Positions 7,401 through 11,830 of a stretch of 11,830 bases of DNA are shown in pieces (position 1 is the first letter of the stretch; every line of letters begins with the position of its first letter). The notes beneath the pieces are model-generated. The model saw nothing but the letters and a program-made list of their open reading frames with translations, searched no databases and was not told the DNA's origin. The position numbers and the translations under genes were made by a program. This DNA comes from Spirogloea muscicola (lineage: Eukaryota; Streptophyta; Zygnematophyceae; Spirogloeales; Spirogloeaceae), in contig WELB01000135.1 of NCBI GenBank assembly GCA_009602725.1, positions 378,968-390,797 of the forward strand. Direction: 5' to 3'.

Positions 7401-10400
7401 TCAAGTCTGTCTTCAGGGAGGCAAAGCTAGGGGCTGGACCAAGGGTCCTCAAGGACAGTAGTGGCAAAGTACGTAGATCAGAGTTACAGGAAGTGGAGGA
7501 CGTCCCTTTTGCTCAAGAAGTGTGCATGCCTGCTTGGAGAGGAGACCATTCAAGGCAGCCATTCCTCCTTGCCCTCCTCAGCGATGGCCGATTGCTCTGT
7601 TATCGTGCCTATACTTATGACAGTCTCAAAGCTGAGGGAAATCGGAGCCGCTTGCGCTTTGTGCGCCTGGCTATAGATCAGCTCCCCTGTGTAGCAGAGG
7701 TCAGCCGGAGATTGGTGGCTTTTGACAACATTGGGGGCATGCCAGGAGCCGTCATGACAGGGGCCAGAGTGCTTTGGCTCATGGCGGTCAGAGGCAGGTT
7801 GCGAGCACACCATCAGAAAGCGGAAGCAGTCATTGTGGCCTTTGCCTCCTTGCACAACGTCCACTGTGCGCATGGCTTTGTCACTGCGAACTCCCAGGTG
7901 CGTTATATTGGAAATCGGGCACGCGACTGTCAATGAGGTATTGAGTGTTTTGTTTGGCTCAAGCAGTTGTGATGTCAGAGCATGCTGAGCTTTGCTGCAT
8001 CCTTGGCTCGCCTTTCCACAGGGGCAGCTCAGAATTTGCAACCTACCCAACCTGCTCCATTATGACAGCGAGTGGCCAGTGCTGAAGGTAACAAGGCCAA
8101 GCATAGCTCTGCTTGGAGCTAGCTCTTGAAAGCCAGGCCGATCAAGGATGCTAGCACTGCTAATGTGAGGAGTTCACTTCGATCTCTTAGCTTGGACCAT
8201 TACTCTGCTTTCAAGACTGATTGCTTGTCCGAGTCTGCTGCCTAATCTGTTGCAGATTCCGCTCAGAGTCACCGCGCACGACATTGCATTCCATGCAGAC
8301 TCCAATGCCTACGTCCTGGTCATATCAATCCCTGTATGCTCTTCTTCAGAATGTCACAGGTCACTGTGGCTCGTTGTCACTGGACAAGGCAACCTAGAGA
8401 TAGACAAGGCAGCAGCATATAGCGAGGCTCCGAGACTTTGTATGAGCCTGGACATGTGTGTTGTGACAATGTCCCTGATTGGTTCATCAAAACTGCACCT
8501 GCCATGCAGGTTCCTTGTGTGCCACTGCATCACAGTAACATGATCACTGGGTGGCTGGTAACAGGGCAAGAGGCTGCTTGCAGAGGTGGTTGAGCAAGGA
8601 GAGGAAGGGGATGTCGACGAGGCCGACGAAGGTCAGAGGGGAAAGAGCAAGGGCCAACTGGTGCCAGTGAAGCTATTTGAGGTCTGCGCTCTTAGCGCCA
8701 AGCGCGATTTTGCTATTGAGCAGAATCAGCTCCTAAAGGTTGGAGAGCATGTGACAACTCTTCGCGTGCTATCCATCCAGGTGAGAGGCCTTGACCTCTG
8801 CATATATCAATCCTCAACAAATGGCTTCGGCAGTGCTGCATGGACAGACACGCTAATCAGGCTGAGGCTGGTGCCAAAGCGCGTGCAGAATCTGTCTGGT
8901 GGAGGCATAGAGGCGTTAGTGGTTGTGGGGACCATGTTCTTGCAAGGGGAGGATGTGCCAAGCAAAGGGCGCGTACTCCTCTACACACTCAAGGAGTCTT
9001 CAGAAGGCGAGAAAAACAAGTTGCAGGTAGGCTTGCACACTCTCGTATAGTGGATGGAGACGAGGACATAACACGAAGAAAGTAAACTCTATCAGTGGTG
9101 TCTTCACAATGTAACAAAATGAACTTGATGCTGTCTTGTCGTGCGGCCTGGTGGGCGCTGCGCAGCTGCTGGAGGTTTTGGAGAAGGAGATGAAGGGGGG
9201 GGTGACAGCTGTGGCTTCCCTTCAAGGGGCCATCTTGCTGGCCGTTGGCCCTAAGCTTGTGCTGCACACTTGGGATGGCAAGGACATCACCGCTACCGCC
9301 TTCTACGATGCTCCACTATATGTCGTCAATTTGACAACGGTGCAGACAAGACTCCTCCAGCTTGTGAATCCATCACAGCTCTGGGCAGAGACCATGTGCT
9401 AACGGAATGCTGGGCCAGCTGACTTCCTCTTTGCCATTTATTCGCAGGTAAAGAATTACGTGCTCCTAGGAGATGTCCACAAGAGCATCTCATTTCTGCA
9501 GTGGAAGGAGGATGGGGCACAGCTTCTGCTTCTTGCCAAAGATTTTTCGCCTTTGGATTGCTACGCATCTGAGTTTCTCATTGATGGACCCCAGCTCAGC
9601 CTTGTGGTCGCAGACCGCAATAAGAATCTCAAGGTGGGGACTGGATGAGATTGTCACTGACATTCGTTCGTTAAGGGATGGAGCAGTGTTGTGCAGTCGT
9701 AACTCCATTGTTTCACTAGTTCATCAATCTCTTAGTGGCTTGAGTGCCTTGGAGAAGGTGCAACCATACCAATGTTTGTTAGCAAAAGGGAGAAGGGTGT
9801 GCCTTCTACACCACATACACAGAGTCTCGGGTCCTGAAGTTGCAGAGGACATTGATATCACTCATAGAGATGACCCTCGTTAGCCTGGCTATCATGAGAA
9901 GGATTGCCTCTGACGTCTGTGTTGCACTTCTTTCTGGTCCAGATTCTGGTGTATGCTCCGAAGAGCCTACAAAGTTGGAAAGGCCAAAAGCTGCTGACGC
10001 GTGCGGAGTTCCATGTTGGTGCTCACACCACTCGCTTTCTGCGGATACAATGCCCGTCGAGCTCTCAAAGCACTACACATGCCACCCGATATGCACTACT
10101 TTTTGGTACCTTGGACGGGGGAGTTGCTGTGCTTGTACGTGCCAGCCAGCTTGTCAACCTCACTGCCCCTTGGAGAACGTTGATAGTCTGTGTCTCACCA
10201 GAAGAAGCTGTCTTTAAGGGCGGCTTTAACGCCTCTCTGTGCCCCTACTATCCTCCTCTCTGTGCTACATCTTTCTGTTCCTGATTCTCAAGGAGCTGGG
10301 CAGCTGCTACATATTGCACGTAGTGCTTGTTGTAGAGGTTACTGTTGTGAGGGCTCAGGCCTTCACTTGGACTGCTGCAGGCGCCGGTGGACGAGCTGGC

Positions 10401-10930
10401 GTTCAGGCGCCTCCAAGCTCTCCAGAGAGTGTTGGTGGATGCTGTGCCCCACACGGCAGGCCTAAATCCTCAGGCCTTCAGGGAGTACCGCACAGGTGGC
10501 GAAGCACATTCGCCAGGACCAGACAACATTGTGGACTGTGACCTGCTATTCCAGTCAGTACAGTTGCCCTTCCTACACTTTGAGATGCAAGGCAGAAACT
10601 TGTTCCTCCTGGCCATTGACAAAGCAAGCAATAAGCAGGCCGAAGGCCCTGCTGTGTTTGGCAGTGATTGCAGTGCGCAGGTCCCCAAGCAAGCCACAGA
10701 GAGGCGCTGCTCAAGTCTTGTGTCAAATAACGCGCCGCGTACATGCATGAATCCAACAATGGCATGGTAAAGCATTGCGTTGTGACAATCTCCTCCTGCT
10801 TGTGCCTGTACACAGGTATGACATGCTGGACTTTCGGGACCAGCTTAGACTAGCCACACAAATAGGTAGCAGTCGCTCGCAGATAACAGCCAGCCTGAGA
10901 GAGTTCGCCGCAAGCACAAGCTTCTTGTGA
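3535..10930 (+). CDS. CPSF160: CPSF160, cleavage and polyadenylation specificity factor subunit 1
   Basis: CPSF160 is the nuclear scaffold of the pre-mRNA 3'-end processing complex; in other eukaryotes it holds WDR33, CPSF30 and FIP1 and helps recognise the poly(A) signal. About 20 exons join into about 1384 residues, slightly under the roughly 1440 of plants and human. Recognisable family segments, in order, are MSYAGFRTLHAPTGV (N-terminus), AKISVLEFDD, SLHYYEGDEW, VRDFVFLHGYTEPV, PVGGVLVLGTNSVHH, YVFLGSRLGDSLL, a basic patch SKKRR in the expected place, ACSGHGKNG, GRRMVLQVFRNGVRLLDG, RQPFLLALLSDGRLLCY, FASLHNVHCAHGF, FLQGEDVPSKGRVLLY, YVLLGDVHKSISFL, RAEFHVGAH, VDAVPHTAGLNP and a C-terminus ending STSFL (TGA 10928-10930). 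The N-terminal half corresponds to the MMS1_N region and the last third to the CPSF_A domain. All splice phases agree from exon 2 onward; only the exon 1-2 junction is uncertain. Confidence 0.96.
4480..4657 (+). other. CPSF160: CPSF160 intron 3, GC-AG type
   Basis: No GT donor lies near the end of exon 3. Cutting at CCAT|GCAAGC (4480-4481) and at the acceptor TTGCCTGACAG (4656-4657) joins phase 2 to phase 2 and produces HALRTISLHYYEGDEW, which matches the family (LSLHYFEE in human CPSF160). The 178-nt intron therefore appears to use the minor but spliceosomal GC-AG class. Confidence 0.82.
4658..7043 (+). other. CPSF160: CPSF160 exons 4-10 (map)
   Basis: The exons are 4658-4935, 5051-5199, 5326-5600, 5719-5917, 6025-6306, 6426-6503 and 6659-7043. 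Donors are GTGCGA, GTCAGT, GTAGGA, GTATGT, GTGAGC, GTAGGT and GTGAGA, and every acceptor is CAG. Phases agree at every junction, and the joins restore family motifs, for example HEL|LACSGHGKNG at 6306/6426 and SVLHRFIQPEVISE|AAVPSCQAIWTVYH at 6503/6659. Exon 8 could instead begin at 5968, because an in-frame CAG acceptor occurs there too. Introns here run from 107 to 155 nt. Confidence 0.87.
7170..8333 (+). other. CPSF160: CPSF160 exons 11-13 (map)
   Basis: Exon 11 (7170-7897) is by far the longest at 728 nt and covers the middle propeller region, including RQPFLLALLSDGRLLCY and FASLHNVHCAHGF. Exon 12 (8022-8087, 66 nt) and exon 13 (8256-8333, 78 nt) are small and encode GQLRICNLPNLLHYDSEWPV and IPLRVTAHDIAFHADSNAYV. 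Introns are 7044-7169, 7898-8021 and 8088-8255. The junctions are phase 1, 0 and 0, and all use GT donors and CAG acceptors. Confidence 0.9.
8565..10930 (+). other. CPSF160: CPSF160 exons 14-20 (map)
   Basis: The exons are 8565-8780, 8889-9026, 9166-9339, 9448-9633, 9943-10134, 10381-10553 and 10816-10930, encoding the CPSF_A domain. Joins rebuild family motifs: LSIQ|NLSGG, NLTT|VKNYVLLGDVHKS, NKNLK|ILVYAPKSLQSW, GGVAVL|APVDELAFRRLQ and CDLLFQ|YDMLDFRDQ. All are phase 0 except the last, which is phase 2. Introns lengthen towards the 3' end (309, 246 and 262 nt for the last three). The final exon encodes the C-terminal helices, ending FAASTSFL. Confidence 0.92.
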
Positions 10931-11276
10931 ACACGACAGTGTGAGTTGCACGAGCCCACAAAAGGAAACCCTCCCAAGCAAGCAGGCCAGGTGCCAAATA
11001 TAGCAGTCCTGGCCGTGCACATGTGGTGAGCTCGTCGGCCTCAAGTCTCAAAGTTTGGCTCGAGTCTAGGCCCATGGGCGGGCAAGTAGGACAGGTGCCA
11101 ACCTCGTTGGCACCACGGCAGAGGCGTCAGGTGGCTGCGACAGGGTTCAGCATCACAAGGGGCGGAGGGGAGGCGGCAGCTAAATAAGGAGGGCCAAGGA
11201 GGCAGCACGTGGTGGGCTGGCCACGGGCTTCTGTGTGGCTGCACTTGGGGGCTCGCGACGAAGGCCTGGTCGCAGG
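10931..11276. other. Convergent intergenic region between CPSF160 and eIF1A
   Basis: These 346 bases separate the stop of CPSF160 (plus) from the stop of eIF1A (minus), so they hold both 3' UTRs or parts of them. I see no gene, repeat or RNA element. Neither strand contains a TGTAA signal here; there are only weak A/T-rich spots around 10996-11003 and 11181-11188. Confidence 0.5.
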
Positions 11277-11714
11277 TCAGATCCTGTCAATGTCCTCGTC
11301 CTCGAACTCGATGTAGTCGTCCTCGCCATCGCCCTCCTCGTCGTCCATGCCGCCGGCGATGCCCTCGTTGAGGCGCACGTTGTCGGGCAGCTCCCCATAC
11401 GCCTTGAGCAGGCGGGCCTCGTCGGGCTGGAACTTGAGGATGACGTCGGCCTTGTCGTCCTGGTAGTCGCGCAGGCCGACGAGGATGATGTCGCCGCTGG
11501 CAATCCACACCTTCTTGTGCATCTTGCCGCGGATGTGGCAGAGGCGCTTGGTGCCGTCGATGCAGAGCGCCTCGCAGCGGCCGTTGCCCAGCATGCGCAG
11601 CACCTGCGCGTACTCCTGCCCGTCCTCCTTGAACACCAGCTCCCGCTTCTCGTCCTCCGCTTCGTTCTTCCCGCGCTTCCGGTTCTTGCCTCCCTTGCCC
11701 TTGTTCTTCGGCAT
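11277..11714 (-). CDS. EIF1A: Eukaryotic translation initiation factor 1A (eIF1A)
   Basis: eIF1A binds the A site of the 40S ribosome, promotes scanning and start-codon selection with eIF1, and later recruits eIF5B. The CDS is a single exon of 145 residues, the family's normal length in plants, from ATG (11714-11712) to TGA (11279-11277). It has the basic N-terminal tail [17 protein letters not shown], the OB-fold core (about 25-95, with [46 protein letters not shown]), the helical segment [13 protein letters not shown] and an acidic tail ending EDEDIDRI. The C-terminal DID-x-I is the eIF5B-contact motif. The sequence is nearly identical in style to plant eIF1A. It is convergent with CPSF160. 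Confidence 0.97.
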   Translation of the reverse strand: MPKNKGKGGKNRKRGKNEAEDEKRELVFKEDGQEYAQVLRMLGNGRCEALCIDGTKRLCHIRGKMHKKVWIASGDIILVGLRDYQDDKADVILKFQPDEARLLKAYGELPDNVRLNEGIAGGMDDEEGDGEDDYIEFEDEDIDRI

Positions 11715-11830
11715 GCTGCTGCTGCTGCTGCGGGCGCCGCGCTCGCCGGGGGTGGACGACTGCGCGGCGGGAGGTGGGGGGCCAGGGGCCGCGACGGCAG
11801 AGAAGGCGGCGGCGGCGGCGGCGGCGGCGG
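11715..11830 (-). other. EIF1A: 5' leader of eIF1A with triplet repeats
   Basis: Upstream of the eIF1A ATG, the minus strand carries about five CAG triplets (11730-11715) that run directly into the start codon. It stays very GC-rich up to a (CCG)n tract at 11830-11805 that reaches the window edge. This is presumably 5' UTR and promoter-proximal sequence, or the 3' end of an upstream exon or intron; the CAG run sits in the start-codon context. Confidence 0.5.
11805..11830. repeat. (GGC)n microsatellite at window edge
   Basis: Eight to nine uninterrupted GGC triplets (CCG on the minus strand) end the window, so the true length is unknown. It lies in the presumed eIF1A leader or promoter. Confidence 0.9.

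Noticed and set aside
8334-8564. Phrase resembling LVVTGQG, similar to a CPSF160 motif, inside intron 13
   Set aside because: The family segment it would match belongs to an earlier part of the protein already covered by exon 11, and skipping this stretch restores a continuous alignment and phase.
9473-9883. A 136-residue open frame overlapping exon 17 and intron 17
   Set aside because: It is out of frame with exon 17, which encodes the clear DVHKS and LIDG family motifs, and its intronic part has no recognisable feature.

Overview
This window looks like nuclear DNA from a green alga. The genes are intron-rich (the largest has about 20 exons), the DNA is GC-rich, and the recognisable proteins resemble the plant versions of their families more than the animal or fungal ones. 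A trebouxiophyte (Chlorella-like) alga is my best guess, but the lineage is inference. There is no bacterial, viral or transposase-like coding sequence.

Layout. (1) About 130-927, plus strand: the 3' end of a plant ZFN-type CCCH zinc-finger gene, carrying the last two fingers on two exons; the rest lies left of the window. (2) 928-1968: no supported gene, probably the 3' UTRs of two convergent genes. (3) 1973-2669, minus strand: a MIC10 (MICOS inner-membrane subunit) gene of two or three exons with a long C-terminal extension. (4) 2670-3534: the divergent intergenic region between MIC10 and the next gene. It holds a nested inverted-repeat cluster at about 2763-3278. (5) 3535-10930, plus strand: a complete gene for CPSF160 (cleavage and polyadenylation specificity factor 160 kDa subunit), resolved here into about 20 exons by splice phase and similarity to the family. 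(6) 10931-11276: a short convergent intergenic region. (7) 11277-11714, minus strand: a single-exon CDS for translation initiation factor eIF1A, with a CAG/CCG-rich 5' leader running to the window's right edge.

The genes are unrelated housekeeping functions: RNA-binding zinc finger, mitochondrial cristae shaping, mRNA 3'-end formation and translation initiation. They do not form a pathway, although MIC10 and CPSF160 are head to head and may share a promoter region. I see no novel biological system. The points most worth a second look are the inverted repeat between MIC10 and CPSF160, a GC-AG intron and an unresolved first junction in CPSF160, optional in-frame splice sites, and the MIC10 tail.
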